From: Hyphochytrium catenoides | Taxonomy: Eukaryota > Sar > Hyphochytriomycetes > Hyphochytriales > Hyphochytriaceae | DNA: 64,000 nt | Direction: 5' to 3' | NCBI GenBank assembly: GCA_900088475.1 | Contig: FLMG01003251.1 | Coordinates: 51,340-115,339 of the forward strand | Part shown: positions 48,173 to 60,002 of the stretch, piece by piece | How the letters are laid out: each line of letters starts with the position of its first letter | Position numbering within the stretch: position 1 is the stretch's first letter | Position numbers and translations under genes: made by a program | The notes under the pieces: generated by a model | The model's database searches: none | Seen by the model: only the letters and a program-made list of their open reading frames with translations | Told to the model about the DNA's origin: nothing

Positions 48173-49263
48173 GGTTTACGTAGTTGGGACAGCAAGGGGT
48201 CCAGGGATGACTTGAAATTGGCGGGTCTTGACGGGAGAGCCACCGCCACCACTGAAACCAAGGCGGCCGTCCACCGTCAGATGGCTGCTGATAGATGCCA
48301 CCAAGTGCAGTGCTGCAAGTTTATCGTGCCAAAGGCTAAGATAGAGAGCTCTTGACAGTAGACCCCAGTACACTAGATTAAAGGACGATACAGAGCGTCC
48401 CGGCTTTCATTTGCCTGTTCAATCAATCTCTGTCTTGTCCCTCAGCTCTCTGTACACTGTGCCTCGCTGAGTCTTGGAACTCTATATCCTGGAGCTTCTC
48501 TCAGAGTCGGAGAGGGTCCATCTTCCTTCTTGCCTGCTCGAGCCGCGATGCCCATCGAGAAGCCCGATCCAGCTCAACACAAACAATTCCTGTCCCTCTG
48601 TCTCATCGTAGCCACAACAATTCAATGCGAAATCTCGTTTTGACACATCTGCAGATGCGAACGTGATGGCGGTGGGTGGGCGATCCGACAGTAACCTGCT
48701 ACAGACGGTAGGGTGGATGGGCGTATCCAAGAAGATTCTCAATTGGCTGAACAAGTTTTTCTTCTCTTGTTGCTGTCTCCGAAGCTCTTAAGGGGTTCAA
48801 GTCTCTGTAACAAGCACGGTGTCTCTTCTTCCTTCACCAGCCATTGTACACGACGGCGGAAGGCAAGCAGGCTTCGAAGAAGCAGAGTAGCATTGGCATC
48901 GAGGAGGGGCAAAGCAGGGAAGAATGTGGAGAGCGCGGCAGGTGGCAGGTGGATGCATCCGTTGAAGATTATAGGGCTAAATCGTTGATAGTTTTATGAG
49001 ATCTGACAGGACATTTTAGCTATATTTTTTTCCTAATCTAATAAGTGGGGATTCATCCCTAAAATATGTCTGTTGCTAACGAGCTATGGACAAAGATCTA
49101 ACCACTCCGAAGAGCTTTAAGGGGTCTCTACGCAAGGAACAGGAAAAAGCAGAAGGAGCACTTACAGTCTACGCCTCAGCAGCCCACTGCCGTTCTCTTC
49201 CTCCTCGACTCTACGGAAAGGAACCTAAGAAGAGGAAGATGCCGCAGCTGCCGCTTTCTAGCA
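48173..49263. other. intergenic, upstream of PEX12
   Basis: About 1.1 kb between the PEX12 start and the 3' end of the RRM gene, both on the minus strand. Open frames exist on both strands (for example 48482-48754 minus and 48713-48988 plus), but none shows a domain, a supported start or a convincing exon chain. Confidence 0.45.
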
Positions 49264-52200
49264 CTAATGATACCCGTGAAGGTGAGCATCGCCAACAGGG
49301 TTCGTACTTCTAAGCGTACTATAGCTAGCGTAGTCGTAGCCCAATGGTGGGCCTCTATTGTCCTGTTGCCGATCCTCTCCGGGATGGGAATGCAGCAGCG
49401 GCCCTCCTCCTCCACCGATTCCTCCCAGCCCTAGTCCATACGGTGCGGTAGGTATGCTGGCTCCGTTGTTCAGGAGGTTAGGGTGTAGCTCCGGACTCCG
49501 CGTACCATATGGACCCCCAACAGCTGTAGAGAAGGGCCAGAATAGACCTTAGGCTGATGGCGTGAGCGGACTAGAAGACAAGGCAATTCTCATAGCAAAA
49601 AGTTTCAGCCAAGTGGAGACAAATAACCGCCGTTGAAGAGGGGCGTCGGGAAGATATAGGAAGAATAAAGAGACAAGCTTTGGAAAGAAGGGCAATACCG
49701 TGAGAACAGATAAAGTTAACTTATCACTGGCATACCTTGGCCGTGAGGACGAAGAGCCATCATCCCTTGCTGCTGATAATGCATACCCGGATTCTGTTCT
49801 CTTGAGGGAAGTCCCATACCTATATGGTGAAAGGGCTGCCCTCGGTTAGGGAGAGGACCGCTTGCCGCCTGCGATAAACCTACACTCAGACCGTCTGGAT
49901 GGTTGCTGACTGGGCCAGCGCCGGTCGAGTTCATACCGCCCGGCACACCGACTCCCAGTGCGAGGTGCTGATACCCAGGGTCCCAAGATCCTAAGTTACT
50001 TCCATTTTCCACCTCGGGATTGTGGCCTCCAGAAGGCCCGCCGTTAGAACCGAAGATAGAGTAGAAGGATGATCGCTGCTGAGCGGGCCTCTCTCGGGTG
50101 AATGTTGGACCAAGATCTAAAGGATGCAAAGCCGTTTGTTGAGGGTTGGACTGCTGCTGCTGCGGCCACTGTTGCTGTTGGATTTGAGCCTGTTGGGTCT
50201 GCTCTTGCAATGCTGCCCAGTTCTCTAATGGAGAAGAGAGAGAGCGCCCAAGAGGAATAGAGATAGGCTCATGGTGCGGCGAGCTCCAGTGATCCTTAAC
50301 AAGAGTAGACTGGGTCCAGTGAGACTGCGGTTCCCACATAGGAAGATCTTTTCCTACAGCGCGGCCATCTCCAACCAACGGTGACTTGTGCTCCCTAGCA
50401 ATAGGAGTTGTTTTCTCTGCTGGTGGGATAGGAGGCAGTAAGGGAGAAATAATGGGGGACAGAGGGTTCTGGGTTCCTAAAGGAGTATAAAGTGCGCCTT
50501 CGCCAGGAGAGAACTTCTGCGATGGGGTGATCGATACGTGGAGAGACGGCGAAGTGTGTATCAGTTGATCTTCGGGTCTCTCCACTAACAGGGGAGGAAC
50601 AGGGGTAGGGAGAACAGACATATCCTTGGGGACTATCTCATCTTCACTCGCGTTGTCTGTAGCAGTAGATGTAATTGACGTCACTGAAGAGGATCGTGTG
50701 TCCACAGACCTAGAAGGCCCGTCCTCAGAGGAAGCGGCGATCTTCAATGGCCCACTCGTCGAGGAGGAGGAAGGTGCCGTGGTTCCATTGGAGCGTGTGC
50801 CATAACGCACTGCAGCAGCATAGCCTCCCAGCGAACTTCCAGGAGCTATTGGGGGAGGAATGTGAGGTCTGGAAGCGGGCTTGATGGGCATTCCGGCTTG
50901 TGTTGGAGTGCTGGAGCTCTGGCTTCCCCCGCCGTCTGGAGCAGAAACCCCAGAAGACGTAGGAGTGGTCGGAGGATCGGTTGTAGTTGGCGTAGTCTCC
51001 CCCGAATTAGACGAGACGCCACCACTGCTACCTCTCGCTCTGGGTGGGGCCTCTGTACGTGGTACTGCTCGCTTCACCTCCACCTGAAGGTGAGGTGCGA
51101 GGAAGACCAAGAAAGAATCAGAAAAGAACTAAAAATGGCGAGGAGAAAGAAGGAGTTTCTTAAGCTTACCGCCTTTCTGTCAATGACATGCTTCTTCTCC
51201 TTGAGAACGCTATCTACACTGAATTCGTGCTCAAAGATCACAAAGCCGAATCCTCTGGACTTATTTGTTTCCCTGTTGAACATTACCTCTGCTGAAGCGA
51301 CCTTACCAAACTGCTCGAAGTATCGCCGGAACTCCGCTGGTAAAGAAGAGAAATGTGAGAGCAATTGAAAGCAAAGAAGATGAGCAGAAACTTAGGGCAA
51401 CAAAGAAGTTCAGGCTGAAGAGTGCAACTCATAGGGCCCAGGGTAGTAGCTGTTAAAGAGTAACTAGTAGTAGATACTAATTCTAACACTAAGCGGCTAT
51501 AACGTAGCTGCATCAGGGTGGGGAAACGATAGAGTACAAGTGACAACTCTAGGTCACTACTTGTCTCCCACAGGCTCACCATCTTTTGTTTCATAATGGA
51601 GCCCACCAACGAATATCTTTTTCGTTCCTCCGCCCGTCGAACTAGTCGAAGAGAGAGCCGGGCTAGCTACTGAGCTAGTGGAAGGAGACGGAACTGAGGT
51701 GGTGGTCTGCTTCGTCGTTGTGACTTGAAGATCTCTACTGCTGTCTGCTCTAGGAACCGCCCGCTTAGCTTCAACCTAAATAACAATAAGCAGGTAAATG
51801 GTAGGAGTCAACTCCGACTCTAGCTGATCCAGTTTCAGACATCATACAACAGCTCTTATTGACTCTACCGCTTCTGCTACTCTTTTGAGGACCCTGTAAG
51901 GCTTATCTTACTTACCCTTCTGTTGTCTAAGACATGACTAGTTTGTGCCAAAGCTCTATCTACAGAGGCAGCATCTGCATAGGTTATGAAGCCGAATCCC
52001 CTTGACCGGCGCGATATTGGATCCTTCATCACGACCGCATCAGTGACTGTTCCGTAGGCTGCAAAGTATTGCCGCAGCTTGTCTGAATAAATGAGAAATT
52101 CAGTCTCTATTATCCTCAGGAAACGGTTACGATCCTCTAGCGAAATAGCAAAAGAAACGCACCATCCGTCGTTTCGTAAGAAAGGCCTCCGATAAATATC

Positions 52201-52297
52201 TTCCTTTCCCTGCAGGTGCACATGCTAAGAGATTGTCCAAGTCACGTTCCTCGGCTGCTAAAAGGAAAGCTTACCCTAATTTCGGCGATTCTGTCAT
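49264..52297 (-). CDS. two-RRM hnRNP/Musashi/DAZAP1-like RNA-binding protein
   Basis: Exons (minus): 52297-52275, 52209-52163, 52082-51916, 51775-51580, 51336-51170, 51083-49736, 49523-49264; 735 residues, phases agree. RRM1 (about 9-79): RNP2 KIFIGGLSYETTD, RNP1 RSRGFGFITYAD, then DNRRVEAKRAVPR. RRM2 (about 131-201): RNP2 KIFVGGLHYETKD, RNP1 KSRGFGFVIFEH, then DRKAVEVKRAVPR. The (E)KRAVPR linkers are typical of hnRNP A/B, Musashi and DAZAP1 proteins, which bind UAG/AU-rich RNA and act in splicing, export or translation. About 530 residues of low-complexity tail follow, with Ser/Thr/Pro, then Gln (QIQQQQWPQQQQSNPQQ) and Gly-rich parts. The first intron follows only 23 coding bases. Exact orthology is not clear. 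Confidence 0.93.
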
Positions 52298-53598
52298 TTT
52301 GTCAAGCTTAAGAGCCGCGTGGGTCTCTAGCAAGTACTATATGTGGCTTGTGAGCACCGCCTGTTGCCAGGAAGGCCAATTCTTGGTTGCAGACTGTGAT
52401 ATTCACTTCTTGAAAGAGTCTTTGGGGACTGGCCTTGAAGCTACAAACAGTCAGATGTGACTTGGCACCAAAGTTTATATCACACTCCGAGGAATCAGGC
52501 CGACCCACTTTAGATGCTCTATTCCCATAGTGACGCTTGAGGGAGTTCACACTATACTACCATCTATCGGCGGATACTGACCTCAAGCTAATAAACTCTC
52601 CCGTCCTCTCCCTCCAGCGAAAGCTACGTCTCTAGCCAGCCGCGCGCCTTTGCAAGTAGCTCTCGCCCCTCGTCGGGCGAACTCTACGTCTAATGAGCGA
52701 CCGCGAACACTCAAGAACAATGCAAATCCAATGCACCCGCTGCAGGCCCGCGACCGCACGAATATACTGACTTTCTCATCTCCGCTTTCAGCAAAAATTT
52801 AGCTCAGAAGAAACGTTTTGAGCTGTGAAGCCTGCGCGATTCTTATTGCAGAAATCTCTGTCTCCTTCTCTGCGGGTCGGCGGCGGGGACATTGTAGACA
52901 AGAGCAGAGACAGAGCAGCAAGGAAGTAGAAAAAAGGGAGGAGACAAAAATGGACAACGATACAGAGCAGTGGTTAGATGGAGTGTCAAGGAGATAGGAA
53001 AGGTATAGATCATACTTTGAGGACATAGTCAAGCAAGACAGAGCTCCGATGAGATAAAGGAGAGTGAGCTGACAGCCAAAGCGAGCCTGCAGAAAGAGCA
53101 AGTAGAAGTCCCAGAGTGGCGGCGTTAGGGAGAGTTGTTGCTGTTCTTTTCTATAGAGTCCACACCTTCACTGATCTGGGCGAAGTCAAGCCCCATTGCT
53201 CATAGGCCTCAAACAGCCAACAGGTCCCCTGAAATCCCGCTGTATCTTTCTCCTTTATGGGATAAGTGCCTGACTGTAGGGCGGGTTCCCCTACATTGTC
53301 TATTCAACATGGAGACAATACCAATCGACGCCTTTCACCCTCTTGTGAAATCGTATTAGTGCATAGTTGATGTATTACTATGAGGGGCTTTATTGTATAT
53401 TACCTAAGCTTAGGGGAATCTGGTTACCGTTATATTACTACGAGTAGGGCGTACTAATACGGAACTTTCTTGCTTCTTCTCATCAAGAAAAACATTCTGG
53501 ACAGGAAGTGCGGGCTCTCACAACCTGTGTTTGTCGTGAGCCTGGGTTTGAGGCTGCAACAGATACTATATGCATGATCTTGCCTTTTATGCCACGCA

Positions 53599-54072
53599 TT
53601 ATGGGTTTGTGGCTATATTCTGTGTGAGGTGATGCGCACCTTTTCCTGAGATTGCTATGCTCATATGCTGGGCAGATGGCGCACAATCGGGGGCACAAGG
53701 ATTAGGATCAGTGACACGGCTTTTATTGTTAGAGTGACCCCATCTCTTGTGCATGGAAGCCCATGATATTGTGCAGCGCTGTGAGAGGAGTAACAGCTGA
53801 GCTGCTAATGTAGCAGAGGGCAAGTCATCGTGGCAAGCAGTGTTACGGCAGCTGTTACGGCGGGGTGATGATGGTCGTAGCGTTCTCTTCTGTGATGGTC
53901 CCCGAGTTTGTTTAGAAGAGTCATAGAGCTGACCCGTCAGAACCCTCCCGTCATAATAGTAGGCGGCAGTCTCATCATTTTTGCACATAACAACGATAGC
54001 AGTTGTCACAGATGAAGATTTAAGAGGGCATCGAGAGTAGGCGGATCTGCAGAGGTTTCCCATCTTCACCAT
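53599..54072 (-). CDS. orphan open frame, 157 codons
   Basis: Begins with ATG (MVKMGNLCRSAYSRCP) and runs 157 codons to a stop. Composition is mixed and includes a stretch VVMCKNDETAAYYYDGRVL and a Ser/Arg/Pro-rich middle. No domain, membrane segment or flanking splice pattern is recognised. It lies in the AT-richer gene-poor stretch. It may be spurious; no function is proposed. Confidence 0.2.
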   Translation of the reverse strand: MVKMGNLCRSAYSRCPLKSSSVTTAIVVMCKNDETAAYYYDGRVLTGQLYDSSKQTRGPSQKRTLRPSSPRRNSCRNTACHDDLPSATLAAQLLLLSQRCTISWASMHKRWGHSNNKSRVTDPNPCAPDCAPSAQHMSIAISGKGAHHLTQNIATNP

Positions 54073-54947
54073 TTGCTTGTCTCTGGTGCGCTGTTCGTTC
54101 AGGACTACTTACCTTACGAAGGCATCATTGCAGCGCCTTATGATAAAGAGAGCTCGAGTTTAGTTTTGCTCCGCTATTGATCGATGGACCATCACACCTT
54201 AATAGGGTGTAGAATATAATAAGCTTTCCATTGAGATGGTGCTCCTCTTTTCCGACTTCTTTCCAAGTTGATGGCCTCCAGTCGACAACAAGAGTGAGTC
54301 ATTGATATCAAGAGCCAACACCGGAAGATAATAATGAGGCGATCAACATAATAAAAGAGGGTACTTACCTAATATATAGGGTCAGGAAGAAAGAGCTTTG
54401 AGCGAGCGGCAATCACAAGATAACCTCGCTCAATAGTATTCATAGATGTCCTCTATGCAACCCACTGCAGTGAGCGAATAGTAGATTACTTTGGCGTTCC
54501 TTACCTAATATGATTTGAAGAGGACGAGGAGCATTATCTTTGGAGATGATGGGCGAAAGGCTTCAATAATTATGTCGTGATTCATCTCTGTACGCATCCT
54601 CAAGTCCGACAACGGTATGTGATATGCACTAAAGCAGCAGATAGTAGCATGACAATGCATGTTATTATGCTCCTCCTTGAGTCTGATGATCAGACTGATC
54701 TGTAAATTATCATGACTGTGGAATAATAAAGAAGCAGCTCTTCCTCCTCCTCCATGGTGGGCCGCAGATGCTATTTGGGTGATGATGTTCAATCGTGCCA
54801 CTATTATGCAGCTATCTGGAGTGCGGAGGTTGTTGCAACCAACAAACAACTAATAACAAACAAGGAGGCGACAGGGGTCCACACAATTGGACATGCTTGG
54901 TATGCGTCAAGAGAGATCAGGACGACGTTGCCAAGCAACAATAATAA

Positions 54948-55322
54948 ATGACGGTGGTAGAAGTTCCCATAATAATCGCCCGCCCTTCTTCCTTCCGACA
55001 GTGTTATTACTTTCTCTGTACCAACTTTTTTAGGGCTTCCACTACTGTACAACCACATAAGCCCGTTTCTAATAATGAGTTGAGAAGAATTTTCTTCGTT
55101 GGTAGAGTGGTTGATTGGGGCTTCAGACCTACCCCGGGAGAGAAGCTCCATGGATTTCAGCTGTACCCCAGTAGTAGAATAGTAGAAGGCCTATTTCTAG
55201 GAGGGGATTGGGCCGATGAAGCGATGCAGGCACCGACACTCGATGGATCTTTATTAGCCATCGAAGACCCGCCAGACGTCTTCAACATAGGGCCCAGCTC
55301 CGGAGGTCGATCACCCTACTGA
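54948..55322 (+). CDS. orphan open frame, 124 codons
   Basis: Begins with ATG (MTVVEVPIIIARPSS) and ends GPSSGGRSPY before TGA. The second half (FFVGRVVDWGFRPTPGEKLH, then FQLYPSSRIVEGLFLGGDWA) has a coding-like composition. It stops 150 bp before the PGGT1B start on the same strand. A minus-strand frame with two hydrophobic segments overlaps it, so at most one is real. No family recognised. Confidence 0.2.
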   Translation: MTVVEVPIIIARPSSFRQCYYFLCTNFFRASTTVQPHKPVSNNELRRIFFVGRVVDWGFRPTPGEKLHGFQLYPSSRIVEGLFLGGDWADEAMQAPTLDGSLLAIEDPPDVFNIGPSSGGRSPY

Positions 55323-55470
55323 GCAGAGCAGGCCTACTGGAAGAGAAGACAAGTTCCGAAGGTGTTCCGGTTAGGAAGATGCAGACAATTCCTATAGAGG
55401 ACTGTTAGTTCCGATCATATAGGGCTTGTGGACGTACAACACGTCATCTGAGTGGACCAGGCAAATAGCA

Positions 55471-58006
55471 ATGCCGGAGATAGACCTTGCTCGGCATATT
55501 GCCTATTTCCGACGTCATCTTGAGACCCTTCCCGACGTCTATGTTAGCCTTGATACTAGCAGAGCCATGGCGGTGCGTTCGCGCTCAGACAGCCTTTCCT
55601 ATTCCGTGCTCCTCAGTCAAACTCAGTTAATATCACTTCGGCTATCCGCTCCGACGCTTCTTATCTTACTCGTTCGCAAACGCGTTCTATGTTGTCGAGG
55701 TTCGCTGTATCACAGTCCTCAGCGTCCCGGGACAAGCTGACTCGGTGCTCTCACCTTGCTTGTTGGTTCTCTTTTCTTTTGTTGACAACTAACTTGTCAT
55801 CGAGTCGACTCGTTCACTGACTAACTCTGTCTGCTTCTATGTGGGAGTATAGCTCCAATTCAGCGTCTCTGGCCTGAGTATGCTAAATGCGCTGGATGAA
55901 ATAAACAGAGAGGCAGTCCTTAACTGGGTTTACTCCCAATTCATAGTTACCGAGCGCGAAGGTACAGCTCCCTTAGACCAAAACTGAAAATGAACTCTAG
56001 GAACAGAGGCAAATGGAGAGGAAATTGACGTAGGTCACAGTAGACATAAGCTGGTTAAAGCCTCAAGGTGGGCAGATGGGCACCGAAGCAGCGGCTCGCA
56101 CCATGGCTCCATAGAGTAGAAAGAGCGAGGAGAAGCTATAGCCGTTTGAAGCCTGACCCGTATTCCTCATCTTTCCATCGTTGACGACAATTTTCATAGC
56201 CGAAGGGATGACTTTGAGGTGCGCGGGATTTGTGGGCGGATCGTATCTTGGACTTCCATTCAATAAGACAGCTCTCAGGAGGTTAGCTCGCCGTTTGCCT
56301 TTTGTTCACCTCATTCGTCCAGTCCTTGCTACAATCTCATACAATGGGGTCGTTCTAATCTTCTTCCTCAGCCTCCAGTCTATAATACTTTATGAACGCT
56401 CTTTAGCCACGATTGTTCTTTCTAGTCCTATGTTCGCTACACTCTACGCATGCCTCTTAAAGAAGTCTTGTATGGCTCGTTGCCTAACTGAATCTTTCTT
56501 GGCAATCGTTCCAAAGGGACGTGAAAGGGCTACCAGGCAGGTCTGCCCATATAACCGCGACTTATACCTTACTCTGTGTGCTGCGGGCTTTGGGAGAGTC
56601 TTTTGACAAGCTGGATAAAGAGGCAATCATCAACTCCCTCGCAAGCTTACAGACAGAGGATGGCAGGTATTGTCAGATGAGCGAGAGAGGGGCCTACTAC
56701 GCAGGCGAGTACACTAAAGTACCAGATAAAGGAGAACGGCCACAGTAATTTAGGATAGAGGTCGCAGGAAAGGAGCAGCTGACAGTAGCTAGGAGTGGGG
56801 TGAAGAACTCATTGACAACCGTGATAGTTGGCTCTACTTCATTGGAGGGATGCATCGACACTGGGATGACGCGAGTTGCTGCAACACGATCGTCAGCTTA
56901 CGAAGACAAACAGCTTTTCTGCCACTTTCGAGGGAAGTGAAAACGATATGAGGTTCCTCTACTGTGCGTGCGCCATCTCCACGATGCTGGGTGACTGGAG
57001 GGGGGTAGATAAGGACAAAGCTGTACAGTACATCAAGACATGCATAGTAAGGAATCCTCTAGCTTTTCTGTCCGTTTCCTATTGAGTTTTGCGTTGCATG
57101 TTTCTCCGCCCCGTTCAGCTCTCAACTACTTGCTACATAAACTGTCACTGTTCCGTGTCTGCTTTGTCAACCTTCTCCGCTATACCGTGATTCCACCGCC
57201 AGACGTTCAGTCTCTCCCTAAGTCTTATTTTCTTTCATGCCCTCCGCAGACTTATGAGGAGGGGATAGGCATGAGACCAAACCAGGAAGCACATGGTTCG
57301 TAACATTACTCAAGCTGGGTTATACATTTCTCTTTCGGCTGCTTTTCTTAACCTCCCCCCCATCTCGTTGGTCTCCGAAGTTGACATACTTTGTAGGAGG
57401 GTCCACCTACTGTGCAATTGCCTCCCTGGCACTTATGAACCGCCTGGACGCCATCCCTGATAAGATGAACCTTGTCCGATGGCTCACCTTGAAACAGGTA
57501 CACCAGTTACTGGAATCTCTAGATATTTGGGGGCAGCAGGAAGGAAAGGGAGATTGTAGATAAGCAATGGAAATCCGGCGGCACATGGTCTCAGTGTAGT
57601 ACAGCGACTTGTCCACTAGCGAGGCATAACGAAGCCCCTTGGGATTTGAGAATCCGTCTCCCAAATTTATCACTCGACTCACTTCACTGCTTTCTCCGTC
57701 TCCCAATTTTGACCATAGGGCGATGGCTTCTGTGGCCGTACAAACAAGGATTCGGACACGTGCTACTCTTTTTGGATTGGTTGTACTCTTAAAATCTTAG
57801 GCTGTTTGGACATGATAGACAGCTCTGCTGTCTCTAATTTTGTACTGCGGTGCCAGTTCAAAGCTGGCGGCTTCAGCAAGGAAGAAGAAGGCTATCCGGA
57901 CATCCTTCACTCCTTCTTTTCCGTCTGCTGGCTGGGACTTGTAGGGACAGAAGGAGTGGGACCATTGGACCCTTGTCTAGGAATGCGGGCACTGGAACTG
58001 AAGTAA
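55471..58006 (+). CDS. PGGT1B: protein geranylgeranyltransferase type I beta subunit
   Basis: Zinc-dependent catalytic subunit that, with the FNTA alpha subunit, attaches geranylgeranyl to CaaX proteins such as Rho GTPases; cytosolic. Exons 55471-55572, 55853-55961, 56206-56281, 56541-56666, 56914-57046, 57250-57295, 57397-57497, 57719-58006; 326 residues. Family blocks: FRRHLETLPDVYVSLDTSR, CAGFVGGSYLGLPFN, HITATYTLLCVLRALG, DGSFSATFEGSENDMRFLYC, EAHGGSTYCAIASLALM, CGRTNKDSDTCYSFWIGCTL, YPDILHSFFSVCWLGL. Zinc ligands Asp and Cys of DTC and the His of LHSFF are present. EGSENDMRF and the Gly-Gly-Ser-Thr block separate it from farnesyl and Rab transferases. The exon 3/4 and 6/7 donors (GTTAGC, GTTCGT) are weak but needed for frame. 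Confidence 0.95.
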
Positions 58007-58225
58007 GGTCTTCCCAGTAAGACCCATTTTCCCCCGAGAATTCCCTTCGTCCAAGTGCATCGGCGGACGTCCCCGGCTCCATTGTTAACTAGAGAGAACG
58101 AGGTGGGCTGGCACGGCACGTTTCAACTGCGTCCACTTCACTGATGTCTCGCGGCAAAGCGCCCAAAAGCGTCGGCAGCTGGAGTGATAGTCAAGGAATG
58201 ACCGTGTGACCGTAGAGTCTCACGC
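58007..58225. other. convergent 3' spacer, PGGT1B and MAP1
   Basis: 219 bp between facing stop codons. Nothing recognisable; it must contain parts of both 3' untranslated regions. Confidence 0.5.
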
Positions 58226-60002
58226 CTAAGTGAGTATCTCCACTCCGTCTTCTGTGACAAGGACCGTATGCTCAAATTGGGCGGACCGCTTTCCATCGAT
58301 AGTCACCGCTGTCCACTCATCTTCCAAAATGATATGCTGCCGCATAAAAACAGCCCCACAGGAGATATAACGGGAGCAGGAGAAGTGAATAAACCAGCAA
58401 GAGGAAAAGCTAGTGTTGATACCTTACCTTGGCGCTACCCTCGCACAGCATTGGTTCTATCGTAAACGTCATGCCTAATAAGTGAGAGGCGTGGTGTCAG
58501 CCGCCTTACGTTCCCTTGTCTTACCTCGTGCCTTCCCTTCACTCTACCTCAATCTTTACTATCGAGACATCGAGCTACCGCTTTCTCTATGGCTCTACTC
58601 ATCTAAGATTCCTTGCCTCTTCACATAGCCCTAGCTCAGCCCCTTTCTTCCGTAAATTTCAAAACTCCTCCATGCCAGTCGATGCAGTCCTCCCTATCCC
58701 CTGTCCCTTCTCCTCAGATTTACCTGGTCTCATTTCCCCTGGATGACTGTTCCGATAGTGATAAATGTACGGCAACATGTGAAAGTCTCTTCCAATGCCG
58801 TGCCCGCAGAACGTCCTGTTACTCTGATAGCCGTATGCATCACAAACATCTTCAATCTTCGAGCCAATTGATCGCCATGGGACACCAGGCCCACAGATTG
58901 CAATTGCGGAGTCCATCGCCTGTAGCGCCAAGGCAGCAACTTTAGCGGGAAATATGGTACTACGAATCAAAAAGACAAAAGGGTCCCACGTCTACTGCTC
59001 ATCCCAAGGGTTTCTCCATTCTTTGATGTGTGAACTGACTACCAGGCCCATTGCAGGGCATATTAAAAGTGATTGTTGGTAAGTCAGAAAGAAGCTGTAC
59101 CTCCTTTGAGGCTGTCACAAGACGCTTGCCATCCTCGTCCACGTTCCCAACAAGAAAGGTCCGAGAGGTGTCGCCGTGGTATCCCTTGATAAAGACTGAT
59201 ACGTCAATATTCATGATGTCACCGTCCTGAAGCTGCCGACTGACGGGCCAAGCAGCGATAGAGAACGCAGATGATCATGACAGAAAGCGTCAGACAAGAA
59301 GAGCAGCAAACCTAAGTCAGTAAATCAATAGACAAGCGACAAATATGCAAGTGGAGTCACATCAACGATCATTGTCCTTCCAAGGCCGTCCTTGGCCCTG
59401 CAGGCTATCTTACTATCTTGGCCCTTTGGCACGAACTTTGGCTAACTAGTTCATTTCCGACCGTCGCTCCTCACATCTTACCTGTCGGGTATGCCGTGGC
59501 AAATGACCTCATTTATGGAGGTACAGATGGACTTGGGATAGCCAGAGTAGTTCAACGGGGAAGGATAAGCTCCTCTCTTGATCACATACTCGTGCACCAG
59601 CCTGTCAATCTCGTCCGTCTGTCTACCAACTTCTATAAGGCTTTCAGCGTAGTTAAGAACATCCCTTGTTAGGGCTCCTGCTTCTCTCATGCGCTTGATC
59701 CCCTCAGAATCATGAACGATGATTCGCGATGGAGACTCCGGAACTACGCCAGTCTTTGCATATGGTGGAGGGTCAATGGAGTCTGGGACAGTCCTCTGAG
59801 GAGAGACACGACCCAACTCTACCCGAGGCCTGTCAAGTAACCAACGTCATCATTGATTTAACAGCGACCAGGATGTTTGCCCACTCAGAAGTATTGAAAA
59901 GGACTCAATTGCGAAAGCATTTGTCTGATGACCTTACCTTACCGCCGAGGAGAATGGCAGTCGCTGACGCCCTACGATCCGCGATAGTAGGCTTCCTTTC
60001 AT
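58226..60002 (-). CDS. methionine aminopeptidase type 1, probably organellar
   Basis: Removes the initiator methionine from nascent proteins. Exons (minus): 60002-59938, 59829-59482, 59239-59101, 58919-58724, 58474-58428, 58336-58226; 301 residues, phases agree. The two-metal site is complete: Asp in MNIDVSVF, Asp in YHGDTSRTF, His in [12 protein letters not shown], Glu in TFTIEPM, Glu in [10 protein letters not shown]. The block [20 protein letters not shown] and the type I signature are clear, and the type II insert is absent. The first exon codes [20 protein letters not shown], rich in Arg, Ser and Leu with no acidic residue, like a mitochondrial (or plastid) presequence; there is no zinc-finger domain as in cytosolic MAP1. 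This suggests a MAP1D-type organelle enzyme (inference). Confidence 0.93.

Larger units (their letters stand above)
52298..55470. other. gene-poor stretch with orphan open frames
   Basis: Over 3 kb without a recognised gene. Parts (53.3-55.0 kb) look more AT-rich than the flanks. Short direct repeats such as TATTACTATGAG / TATTACTACGAG occur near 53370 and 53430. It holds the two orphan frames listed separately, plus overlapping hydrophobic minus-strand frames near 52799-53101 and 54804-55151. No transposase, reverse transcriptase or terminal repeats were seen. Confidence 0.5.

Noticed and set aside
48795-48815. tRNA B-box-like GGTTCAAGTCT
   Set aside because: No matching A box or cloverleaf stems at the right distance could be found.
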